DNA from: Tenebrio molitor
Taxonomy: Eukaryota > Arthropoda > Insecta > Coleoptera > Tenebrionidae
Length of the DNA stretch: 64,000 nucleotides
NCBI RefSeq assembly: GCF_963966145.1
Contig: NC_091055.1
Location: forward strand, 8,308,001-8,372,000
Direction of reading: 5' to 3'
A program made the translations under genes and the position numbers. Each line of letters opens with the position of its first letter. Positions within the stretch are counted from its first letter, which is position 1. Positions 11,601-23,800 of the stretch are shown one piece after another. The notes beneath the pieces are model-generated. The model worked only from the letters and a program-made list of their open reading frames with translations, made no database searches and had not been told where the DNA came from.

Positions 11601-14525
11601 GAGCGTCTTTGATGCGTTATACGGATTCCAACTTCTTGTTATGTACTCGATGCAGAGTTGCAGACTTTTTCCACAGGAGTAATCTCTAGGCAGAAGCGCT
11701 CATAATATGATGAAGGGACAAGTTATTTAAAGTTAGAAGAACCACTTCTCTAATAATGCTCTGCCAAAGTGAACGACAAAACTAAGTTGACAACAAACCG
11801 GCCGGAACAGGCAAAAATAGAAAAATTATGGCAAAAATGCACGACTCGACGACGTTAAGTTTCTGCAAGCGACCCTACATTATTCGAATTCTTCGCAAAA
11901 GACTTTATTGACAGTACGATATTCGAACCAGTGGTGCCGACGGTGCTCGAATTTATCATTTAATCTGTTTTCAGCACAGGTCATTTCATTTTTTTTTTAT
12001 TTGATCGAAAAATTTATTTACATACGGCTCTGACCGAATAACGTCTGCCTAATCATGTTACCGTGACTGTGCAGATTGATTTTTTGGAGCAATTTTTGGT
12101 TGCAAATGAATTTTAAAACACGTTCGTCAGGCAATTTTATACTGTTGTGGCGTTTAATGGAGGTGCTGGATGAAACCACCTATGTACCAAAGCTGTTAAT
12201 TATGGAAAATAATTGATTGAAAATAAATTAGTTTTGTCTACAAAGAGCGGTGCTTTTATTACGTGTAATTAATATTCCACGAAGCAATTGTATTATGGTG
12301 GTGGTGCCAATAAAAGTTGCGTAACTGACAAACTCGCAGCTTTATTAATCTTCAAAACCCAACGCTTTTATTATTTATCGCCAGACATATTTACGGTAAA
12401 CGTTGAGTTTTCTTTAAAGTAATAATGAGGGTGAAGTGAAGCCGCGGGAGGCCACGTCAAGGCTGGGAATCCCTCATTATAATACCTACAAGAAAAAGAT
12501 TCGATTATAACATTGTGTGAATGTTCACAACTGAACTGACTACTTAATAAAGAAAGAAAAATCAAAATTAAAAAATATCAAACTAGAAATATAAATTTAA
12601 ATATAAAAATACGATAAAATAAAAACAATACATACAACAATATTATCTACCAAAAAATGTTGTCGTGTCGTTAAGTTAAGAGTGTGCACCTTACTACTGT
12701 TACGAATAAATTACTATCTACCAAAAACAAATATTTAAAAAAGAATTAGAACAGTCTATTTAGATTGTTTTTCTTAAAAATAAAAAGTAGGTACAAATAA
12801 TAATAATAAAATAATGTTAAGGTAATTAATTTTCCTAAGAGAAATTTTTTAAACAAAACTCTTGTTTTTTTCATTTTCTTAAAAACTGAAAATGAAAATT
12901 TCGGTAAGGAGTGGCAATTTATATAGACATTTTTACAATAATTAATTTCTCATTGTGTTTCTTACGTTAAATGATGGACGTTCTTAGGGGGAACAATTCA
13001 GCTTTGTTAACGTAAAATCTCGTCAAAAGAATCTTCCGGTCTAGGTCCATCCGTACGGACTAAGGGTTGACATTTAGAAGGTGTATGATTGGCATATCTT
13101 TCTAATCAAAATCTATTGTCAAGAAGGCGGAAATTTATGGAGCAGGTTATTTAAAAAGACGAAATTAGTTTAGAGCGGCAATTTGAGCGAATTCACATGA
13201 TTGTAGGTGGAGGACATCTACTTAAAGTGTCGCTATGTAATTAAGAGACGAAGGGTCCTGAATTGCAAACTTTACGGAGCTTGCGTGAAATGTGAACTCC
13301 TATAACGATCCTCCCAACATCAGTCGTCAATGTCTGCTTTTTAAATTGTTTGCGTAGATCATATCGGATGCAGCCTCGTAGTTTCTCTTAACGGCCACCA
13401 TTTGCCGTCTCCGACAATAAAAACGAACTATACATATGCGACATGATATAAATTGAATTATAGAGTATTTCAACTTTTGCACAATACACACGATACTTCT
13501 TCCTGAAAATTACATTTATCCGTTTTAAGATATCAAATTTTAATATCTTCAATTTGTATTCTCCGCGCCCGAAAATAAATAATACCACTTTAGTTTTGGA
13601 CGATATTTATGTTTGCTCATCTCTTCAAAACTTTCCAGACAAATTGCTTTACATCACGTGTCCCAAAACGGGCGCACCAACCTGATATTCGCCGTTAAAA
13701 ATTGACAGAACCGTGAAAAACGGCTCGCCGATAACTGGAGTGTCCCTTAACAGATTTAATTGCCACTCGTTTTCTTTCACCAAATAAAAAATAATATTCG
13801 ACAACATAAAAGGGTGGTGATACCCTTAAGATAGCATTAACAAGATTTACCTTCTCTTAAAGCGGAAACACCTCTATAAAGTTTTTATTCGCTCTGGAAA
13901 TGCAGCTTTTTCTCTTCCCACCACGTATTTATTCTTATCAGAAGAGTTATGCAACAAAAATTACCCTTAAAATATACCTCTCTCGTAATAGCTAAACATT
14001 TGTTATCTTTATTTTTGATAAAATAAGTAACGAGCTCCGGTAACAACAGAGTAAAATGTCATTATCGCTTAAAATAGTAGAAAGCTTAATAAAACCTAAA
14101 AAGAAATGCTTTTTAAAATTTAACACAAAACATCGAGCACGACCCGACTGACAGTTAAATTTCATCATATTGTCTGATTATTTTGTTTGCATTTAAAAAA
14201 AAATATACAAAGTCAACAGTGTATCCAAACTTGCTATAACATGTTGTATTAATAGGCAAACATTAACAGTTTGCATGTATATGCTAAAATCATTGGACTG
14301 GAAATTCTCTGGGTCTTAAAAAAATATATCAAATCGACCAACAAATTGTCCGAATCAACAACCAACAATTTACTGAATAATTCCCACAAGATCTGTTTTC
14401 ATTATTAAAATAATATAACATTCAAAATTATTAAAACAACCTCCTATTTAAAAAATACAATTTATGTACTTCTAAAAAAAATACAGTGTAGGCTGTAGAC
14501 AGTACACTATTGTAGGATGTATATA
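8690..14525. other. Intergenic, nothing recognised
   Basis: About 5.8 kb of AT-rich sequence. Only a slightly GC-richer island near 11520-11640 stands out. No gene, RNA or complete mobile element is supported. Confidence 0.5.
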
Positions 14526-15170
14526 CAGGCTGAAATCGAAGTACATTAGAATATTAAAACCCTAGGATCTTCAGACCATTTGTGAAAATCACGTACATTC
14601 AGTTTTGTACTATACATCCGCATGAGGATAGAAATGCCATTGTACAGTTCAAGCACAAAAGTTGAGTACGCCACTGATGTCACGTTAGGACGGTAAGATT
14701 AAAAAGTTATCGAGTGTAACGCAAAAAAGGTGCAAAAAGTGTTTGGTTTTCATTCATAGTATTCTTATATGTTTTTACAGCTCTGTGTATTTAAAGTGTT
14801 TTTCGACAATTTCATTCATAGTAAGGTTTTGCCATTCTCTGTTTTTAAAGTGTTTTTGCGGCTATTCATGTTTCGATTTACCTATTAGAGTTTTCAGAAG
14901 CGTCTCGTTCTGGATGGAATTAAGTTAAATTGGACTTTATGAATTTAAAATGTTTAACCCCATTTTCGGTTTATTCATTTATGGTTTATATATTGGCTCA
15001 TATTAATATAGAGGTAGCGTTTGGTTTTGCTAGCAATTTTTCTAGCGTTTGCTAGCACACATTAAACAAAAGTATAGCATATGCGAGCAAAGGCTAGAAA
15101 AATTGCTAGCAAAAGCACCTCTTCATTAATACGAGTATAAGCCATTATGATGGATTTCAATTTCACACTG
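14526..15170. mobile_element. TIR element, copy A (interrupted)
   Basis: The ends CAGGCTGAAAT and ATTTCACACTG are imperfect inverted repeats. The left ~300 bp and the right ~150 bp closely match the element at 21107-22531 (for example ACAGTTCAAGCACAAAAGTT and GGACTTTATGAATTTAAAAT are present in both). The copy is internally deleted relative to the other and is interrupted by a hairpin at 15009-15124. Confidence 0.7.
15009..15124. mobile_element. Hairpin insertion inside copy A
   Basis: TTTTGCTAGCAATTTTTCTA is followed, after about 40 bases, by its exact inverse TAGAAAAATTGCTAGCAAAA. The hairpin is flanked on both sides by ATTAATA (15002-15008 and 15125-15131), which looks like a 7-bp target duplication. 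Confidence 0.65.
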
Positions 15171-17639
15171 TATATTTTATTTTGTTTGACAACTTACTAC
15201 ATACTCTTTCACCGCTTGTAACTTTGTTTAAGTATAATTTTATTTGTCTGAGACTGGAAGTACTATTTTAAATCCAGAGTTGAAGCTCTGAACAGTTTGA
15301 TTTAAACCAGTAACTCTAACGGAGAACTACATTAAAAAATCAGCAGTGGTAGAAGCAGCTTTAACGGGTTTGAATAATTCTTAGATAAAACGATAGAAAC
15401 AAATCGACTTTCCCTCCTCTTTGGGGATCGTTGTCAAAAACGAGAAAATTAACTTAATGGTGCTTTCAGAAAACACTAGAATTATTTAGTTATTATCGCA
15501 ATTTCCGCAGGAAACAACAAGGCTAACAACTGTGCTAACGTGAGTTTCCTTCGATGACCCTCTCTGACTCTTATTTTCAGGAACTGTTTTGTTCATTAAT
15601 TAATGAAATTGGTACAGCAATAATTTCCACTTTTCCAAAGATAACCCAGATTCTAGGCGAAACTTAATCTGTGGTTAAAAATTACGCCGAGGAGGAGGGG
15701 TAAAAGGTGTATTTTTTCTCTCACTGTAACAAAATATATTTCGTAATGGCACTAATGGCGGTTCGAACAAAATTATGTAACAAAAAACCGTTGTTTGTTA
15801 GTGATGTGTCGACAATATTTCATGTTTTGCCAGGTCACAATTATTGTTAACATTATCATATCTTGTTACAAGTCGGAACGTTAATAGCGGTGCGTATCCT
15901 GTTGTCCATTCTCATAAGCCAAGATGGATACAAAGCATTTTAAAATTGTCACCATGTTGTCTTGCAGTAAGCACCCGTTCAGCTGAACAGAGAAAATGTT
16001 CGGAAAAGGGGTGAGAGCGGTGTCTTCTACTGTTCCACCGTTTTACAAATTTCACATTGTAGAACCGTCGGACGAAGGGATACATTGATTATTCTTGTGA
16101 ACGGGGTGGCACGTGCACTAAATGTTCTTGTCGGTTGCACTTAAACGAATAAATTGATAGTGAGCAATTCTTTTGTTGTCAAAAAATACTTTCCCTGCCA
16201 TTCGATAATTTCAAATTCATTAGAACGTCACAGTGTGTAACACTACACGTTTAGTAGATATTTTCTATCGAGTGAAGACATTCGGTTGAAAATGTACAGT
16301 TTGATACGTCGAACCGGTCAGATTAGTTTCATTTTCAATTTTGTGCTTGTTATTATTATTATTATTAACAAGTCCCTACAAATCAAAAGACCAATTCTCC
16401 TCAAAATTTGACTAACATTAAAAATATTTACTTCGATCTAGTCCCAAAATAATTGAAAGATATAACTCAGAATGCACCAAAGGAGTAAAATGTTATAATT
16501 TCAAAGTTTATGTTAAAAATTAAAAACTTTAATGCTTTAAAACTAATAAATTTAAAGTCACCTTCGTTTAACTAATTAACGAATTGCATGCATCTAAACT
16601 ATAAAAATGTCAAATTATTAGACTTGGTAATAATTCAAATATATATTTTTACCCGTAATCTCTTTAATATTTTAAAATGTAAATGTAGATTAATCTCAAA
16701 AGAACAAGGCCATCTGGTTTTGCGATTTGTAGATAGGTGTAACTTACACTAGCAAAACAACAAAGGACTTTAATTTAGTCCCGAAACACCCGGAGCGTTT
16801 CATTTAAAGAGAAACGAATTATCAGATGTCAATTTTCATCGTTTAACAAAATCTTTTGTCTCTACAGGAAACAAGTTAAAGAGTCATGTGGAACGCAGAC
16901 CGAACAGTCATTTAACAATTTAAGCCAAATTAAGATGAATTGGTAAGTTGAAGGACCTGACAGGATCAAATCTTAGCTTTGGTAAAAGTGGCCACTTCTA
17001 CACGTCCATCTGATTTAAGCCTTTGCTAGTAGCGGTGTTTTTTATTGTGTTAAAAATACACTTCAAAAGTGTGCTAATCTGCAATTAAACTAGCAAATTG
17101 CATGTACCATATTGTTTAGGTTGGTGGAGTAAAAATAAATCAATTATGTATTGTAATAAGGGAACGAGAATTGCTGCTAAAGCGCAAATATGATAATAGA
17201 ACAAAATGAATGAAGTTATTTAGATGGATGTAGTAGCGTTTATAAGTATATCATTTACTCGTCAGTCAAGGGGGAAATTTTATTTAATTTTAAGCAGTCG
17301 CTTTGGAATTGTTTCGAGGTAGTCTGTGCAATTTAATTGCTTTCAACATGTTGACAAGCTTACCTGCTTGTTATTAAAATTGGATAAATAGAAGCTTATC
17401 TTCAGATTTATTCAAAACCTGTTTGATCGAGCAGATTAGCAAATAATTTTCGAAATCGAATTTAAGGCGGTTCATAAACGCCTGAAACATCTCCCAACGG
17501 TAAATTATTAAGTAATTTGTAAAATTTTAAATAAATGAAACTGTTTGCGTTGTAGATTGGCAATTTTCGGTCGGCTTTTGTGGTACACATTACTTTTTGG
17601 TCTTGAACAACAACGTTGTATTGAATGTAAGGAGTTGTG
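15171..17639. other. Intergenic upstream of the lipid transfer gene
   Basis: About 2.5 kb, AT-rich, with a short TTA microsatellite near 16348-16368. It probably includes regulatory sequence of the downstream gene, but I can point to no specific site. Confidence 0.4.
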
Positions 17640-17824
17640 ATCTTCGCCCTCTGAACTAGTTATCAGTGGTAGATTTTGGGGCCTTTGTGACCTCTGTAAT
17701 AGTAAAGATGAGATAGTAAGTCATTAGTTGTCAGACCGGGCTGGAAGTCTGTTGTGCTCGATCTGATTATTATTTCTTAGTAGTGTTTGTGCAGTTTTGT
17801 GATACCGATGTCAGTTGTTTCAGA
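17640..17824 (+). promoter_or_regulatory. Presumed 5' leader and core promoter region
   Basis: Directly upstream of the start codon. An arthropod-type initiator TCAGT occurs at 17663-17667 and again at 17811-17815; I see no convincing TATA box or downstream element. The bases just before the ATG (tgtttcag) also look like a splice acceptor, so an additional untranslated exon further upstream is possible. The transcription start cannot be fixed from sequence. Confidence 0.3.
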
Positions 17825-17888
17825 ATGAAGCTCTCCTTTCGGCTGACGTTGGCTTTTCTTCTAGCGACAACGTCGTTTGCTCAGCACA
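17825..17888 (+). CDS. apoltp: Exon 1: start codon and signal peptide
   Basis: Residues 1-21 plus one base. MKLSFRLTLAFLLATTSFAQ is a typical signal peptide: basic n-region, hydrophobic core and probable cleavage after Ala19. The donor is gtaagt and the exon ends in phase 1. It joins exon 2 to read H-N-P-L-K-D. The ATG is the only in-frame start that gives a signal peptide. Intron 1 (17889-20657) is 2.8 kb and shows no recognisable element. Confidence 0.88.
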
Positions 17889-20800
17889 GTAAGTATAACC
17901 GGGATATTCATTTGTATTATTCGAAGGAACGTATAAAACTCAGATGCCTTGACTAAACTAATAAACAATAAAATGAAACATCTCGCTGTCGCTACCTCAA
18001 CACTAAACACAAATTTAATTCCAGTAAAAATGTCTATAAAAGAACAGACTCCGGGAAAATGCTCCGCGCCTTTGTATGACTGCTTTTTCCGAGTTCCATA
18101 AATACCTGTAATAGCGCCACTTCCTTCCATACAACACTCAACACTAAAACAAATTTCTTCATAAAACTAATTTCTCCAGTTTTCTTGGTATTACTTCATC
18201 TCTCGATATTATTTACATCAAACTAATCTCACTTCAAAACTTCCACCTAATGTAAAACTTGATATTCACCTGGAACATTAGGCTTCTTATAACTTCAAAC
18301 TGTTTGTTGTGAATAAACTAGTCGTAGACTTGACTTCTGCTTCTGTCTCGAATATCCTCTTTGCTAATTAACAACAACTTGTACTAAGACATTTATCTCT
18401 TTTACATATAAACATTCGTTATTAAGGTAAGTTTCTATAACAAAACATGAAACACACTAACACTTTTACGTATTAAAAAATCTTACACTACACATTGTGG
18501 CCAGAACTTTGACTCCCCCAAACGTAACAACTTTCTCTACTAAAAACCAACCGCTAAACAAACAACTTTTGTTGTGTTCAAATTGTAGCAGCCAACTACA
18601 CACATCTTATCTGGAAATACTCGTCTTTAACAAAAATGTTGTTTCTTGAAGGCTTTGAATTTAATCAATCGCGGATATATCAGAAGAACTATTGTCCAAC
18701 TCGTACGCTTTGAAAAGCTATCCTTGTACAGTTGCAGAAGTGTTTGCTCCTATCTTCTCTTATTGTTATAGTGCAAGTCTTAAAACAAAACCATGTCGTT
18801 AGTAGCAACAGTATATGGAACTAACGTATATTCTCTATTGGAAATAGAAAATTAACATTGCCATTCCACAACTTCGTTAAGCAATTAAGCTGTTGACAGT
18901 AAATATATAAATACAATTTGTTATCTTGGTTTTAACTTGAATATAGCAGAGGAACTCGTATACAGAACGATACAAAAATAAATTTTGTGTGTGATAATGA
19001 ATGTGAACTTTCGAATTGAATCCGTGACGGTATGAAGCAATCCCTGATAACATTTAACTTAGGTGAACAATAATCATCAAAATCGAGAATACCCAATGAT
19101 TTGCTTTTTTGCTGGTGACCGCTGTCGAGTTCAAATAGAACAAAAATCTTCGAATGAAATAAATTCCACTAGTTTCGTCGAAATCTATTTCGTAATTGTT
19201 ATTGTAGCTAAATCTGACGGTATTAAAACGTTTAAGGATATAAGCTGCGTAAATGGTAGAAATTTTGACCCGGATTAGTAATGTTAGAGGTCCGTGATAC
19301 TGATAAGATTAGCCAGATTTAACGAAAATAGTTTCGTTTTTTAAGCTTTACTTAAAAATTTAATCAATTTTCGAGTAAATGTGTTCCTCGAACATGTTAA
19401 TTTCTTTACAATGACGTTAAAAATTTCTAATCGAAGTGTTGTCAAAATTTTATCAACCTACTAAACGATATAAATAACGGAAGCAATTAAATAACAATTA
19501 ATGTTAATTTGGTGTAATTAATTTAATCCATTCCAATTATAAAATGTACTTTTAATGGTAAAACCATGAGCTCATGTGGAAGCCGATCAAAATTAATAAG
19601 CAAATTCATTTATTAAATTAAAATTGGCCTAACAATACCGTAATTATGCAGTTGGTTAACCGAAAAAATCATTTATGATATTTATTACTCTAATCGGTTC
19701 ACAAATAGTTTAAATAATTAATTTCCCTGTAGGATAGAGTCAAAGTTTGAATTTTCATTTTATAGTCTTGTTGTTGACCAGAACTAATGTTGGCTTCGCA
19801 TTCTAAGCGATAATTACAATGATCAATAAATTTATATCAATCGTGTTGTACATTCGTGATAGAAAACAAGCAAAATCGCGCATCTTCAGAATAAAAATAT
19901 CAAATATATGAAAATATTTAAACTGCGCACTTTGTGTAGACCGAAAGAAAATATTTTGGTTGAAAATCCTCAAATGAAGCTTAATGCATAAAACAACAAA
20001 CAAGATGGAATAACAAAATTACGTATTAAAATGAATTTGTTTTTTTTTTTCGGTCGGAATTAACACACCGAATTTTGACAAAGACATACGTGAATTAACA
20101 AGATTAATTTTCCTAGCTTACTAAAAATTTTGCTGTCAAAAAACCACTAAAGAGGATCAACGTTTGTACGTAAATTGACAGACGTGACGAATGGTATTAT
20201 TCCAAAATGTTTGTGTATTAAAAAAAAAGTTCGGGTTTTGTAATTAAAGAACAACAGCAATTGAATTATAATCGAGTAAAGGAAGGTGTATGCTTTAAAT
20301 TTAAATTTAGTAAAAGTTGAGTCAACTTTACGGTTAAAGTCAAAGCGTTTACTAAAGAGGAAAACGTTAATTGTCGCGTAATTAGATTAATTAGATTTTA
20401 TTATTTAATTGGTGTGAAAGAGTTTCTTTAAATGGTCTCCGATGTAGAGACCTCATTATAATATTAACGACGCTTTTCCTCACGATATTTACCAAAAATT
20501 TCCACTTTGAACGGATGAGTGAATGAACAAAATTGCATTGTACTTGACGTATGGCTAATAATTGAGTGTTCATGTTTGCGTGTTTCTGCGAAATAATTAA
20601 GTAAGTATGTAGTAAATATTAATCATGGAACTAACTAGCAATCCCCTTCTCTTTCAGACCCCTTGAAAGACCCGAATGTTTGCGGAAGACCGATTTGTAA
20701 AGGTAAGTCTATTATTATGGGGAATGTTATTAATAATTTAACCTACTACAATAGTTAATACCTTACACATAAACCATAAAGCTAAATTCGAGTTGGTTCC

Positions 20801-23800
20801 GTTCTTGAAATAAATTGCAGGCTTAAGGAAAGCACTTTTAGCCGCGCCAATTAAAACTGAAAATTCTCTATTCCGCACCACCGATGTTCCACCTAATCTC
20901 GTAGAATGATTCAGGTTTTGGTACCCGTTCACACTGTAATAATTTCAACCCTCACAGAGACTAGATCGAAGGAGACTGACCACGTTGCTAAAAAATTCTA
21001 CAAACTCCAAAATTTATAAATGGTGGAAATTTACCCTTCAAAAATGATGGATATCGCCTAGTGTCTTGCAGTACTAGTATCTAGTAGTATAAGTACTAGT
21101 ATTATACAGGGTGAAATCGCTATACATCAGAATATGAAGACAACATAATCTTCAGACCATGTATGAAAATCACGTACATTCAGTTTTGCATTATACACAT
21201 CCGCATGAGGGCAGAAATGCCATGTACAGTTCAAGCACAAAAGTTGAGTACGCCACTGATATCACTTTAGGACGAATAGTAAGATTAAAAAGTTATCGAG
21301 TGCAATGCAAAAAAGGTGAAAAAAGTTCTTGGTTGTCATTCATATGTAGTATTCTTACACGTTTTTCCGGCTCTGTGTATTTAAAGTGTATATGGTGACT
21401 CGACAATAAAATGACTGTAAAAGGATGAGAAAAAAAATTTGATGTTTATAATTTAGACTATATAAAAAAAAGAAAAACTAGTTTGAAGATTACAATTTAG
21501 TCTTATTAACTAGGGGGGTTATGGGGGGTGCGTCTGCAGCCGGCTTCAGTTTGGAATGCATGAGATTCACGCTAAGGTGGAAGGGAAAACTGCAGGAAAA
21601 CCTTCGACGGAGCCGTTGACAGGTTCTTTTCCATTTATAATTCTTATAAGAATGTGATATACAGGGTTATTCACGAGAGGGGTATTTCTGAATTTCTTTT
21701 TGCCGCAACCCATTATACACATTGCAACAATATCTTGATTTCAAATTTTGAAAATAATTATTACTGAATCCACGACGGCTCTTTGTCTGTCTCTTTGACG
21801 TTAAAGCAAAAAATCTTTGTCAATTCGAAAAAAATGTCTTTACAATAACGACGAAAAGACTGATATGATCCTCATTTTGGAGAGCGTGGAAGGAATTCTG
21901 TCGCCGCTGCGGATGTTTCCAAGTCGATGGTAGACACTTCGAACACCTTTTATATTAACTTAATTTGTTAATTTTGATTAAATACAGGTTATCTGCCAAT
22001 CTGACAAATCTATTCAACTTACTTTGATTTCTAATTTAAAAGAAATAACACATTTGATTTAGTAGTCACTGCCATTGTATTGTTGGTTGCGGCAAAATAA
22101 AAATTCAGAAGTACCCCTCTCGTGAATAACCCTGTATGTAGTTGATAGATCCAGAAAAATGTTGGATACATTGACGTGCACATCTTCTCCAAACATGAAT
22201 ACGTGGTTAAACTCCCGAAGCGAGGTTAAAACTAATGAAATGCCGTCAAATAATTTTTGTGTGGATGTACATCAGGCTTTCAAAAATAAGCGCACGTTTT
22301 GAATAAGCCAATTGGAAACTGCTGTTTAAAGTACGCGGGCACTAGGGGACGGTTTTATTACAAATCTGTTCAGTGTCCCGGGTATACAGCTTCTAGAAGC
22401 GTCTAGTTCGGGATGGAATTGAGTTAAATTGGACTTTATGAATTTAAAATGTTTAATCACATTTTCGGTTTATTCAGTTATTGGAGATGCTATGGTTTAA
22501 TTATGATTGATGCATTTCAATTTCACCCTGAATACTAGTAACAGAAATAGTTTCATTATTCGTTGGTTCACTTTACTTCACTTTAATGTCTATTGCAATC
22601 TATACGTTCATCAAGTTTTTGCAAAATTTCGGCGATGCCTTACACGTATTACCATTACGACCTCTATTTTTAGATACATTTTTTGGCTCTGACATGTGGC
22701 AAACGAAATAACGATTGCATTTAAAACCCTTCATTTGATTTTACAAATTTTAATATAAACCTCGCTTTGTCATTAAATATTAAATTTTGACCGGATTGTG
22801 TGCCTAACGCCCTCGGATAAATTTGATGCAATAACCGGTTATGCATGTTATTCAACTTTAACACAAAATGAACAAAAACCGCCTCGTATAAAAAGTTTTA
22901 CGTGACTGTTGGTCTGAGTTGTAAGCGTAAAAATTAGGTAACAAAACATTTCCCGTCAAATGCCTGTATATCATGTCACGTCACATAATAAAAGAAAGAA
23001 AATTACATTGGGGAAAGTCTTTTTTTAAGGGAAAGATGGTTTAGTCGAAGGTGCATTATAGATCCGAATCAGCAATGGCCAAAATGAACTTTTTAATTAC
23101 AGACTGTGTAATTCAGGATCAAAACGAACCACCTAGAAAATTCAAATAGAGAAAATTGTATGCGAAACCCTCATTAGGCATGTTCTTTGATAAAACAGGC
23201 GTTATTAAAACGTCAACAAAAATTTTACTAGTTTCTACTTTTACACTTCCATTTTCTTTAATAAAAGAGTAAGGTTCGTCTGTCGGATTATCAAAAATAA
23301 CGCTCACACAAATGCGGACATTTACTCGTCTCAATTTATTTTTATGTAGTTAGTAAAAATGGAACATGATTCCGGAAAGTAATAAGTTCATCCCCTAACA
23401 GAAAGTTTTGATAGGTATTATTAATGTGAAAGCAGGTGAGAGAAATCTGCTTATTGTTGATATCCTCCAATATCCTCGAATTTCTTCCAACATATTTTCG
23501 CAATCTATTCATACAGTTACATTCACGTTATCTCTAAAAGCTCACTTTTATTTCCTTTCACCCCTTAAAATTTCACTTATTATCTATTTTGCTTTCTTCA
23601 CATCCAAATTCAATACATTCCGACCGTGCCTGGGTTGCAACAGCGGAATCTACTTTTATATTCTATTTTCAACACACCGCACTATTAAACTACCCCAAAA
23701 ATAAAAACAAGAATTTACACCAAATATTCAATCATTCACATTTCAATTTTGTACATTTCCCAACGATTAAAAATTATTACATCCGGTTAAATCTTTCTCA

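Noticed and set aside
17861..18130. Reverse-strand frame over exon 1.
   Set aside because: It is mostly intron and the antisense of the signal peptide exon; no independent support.
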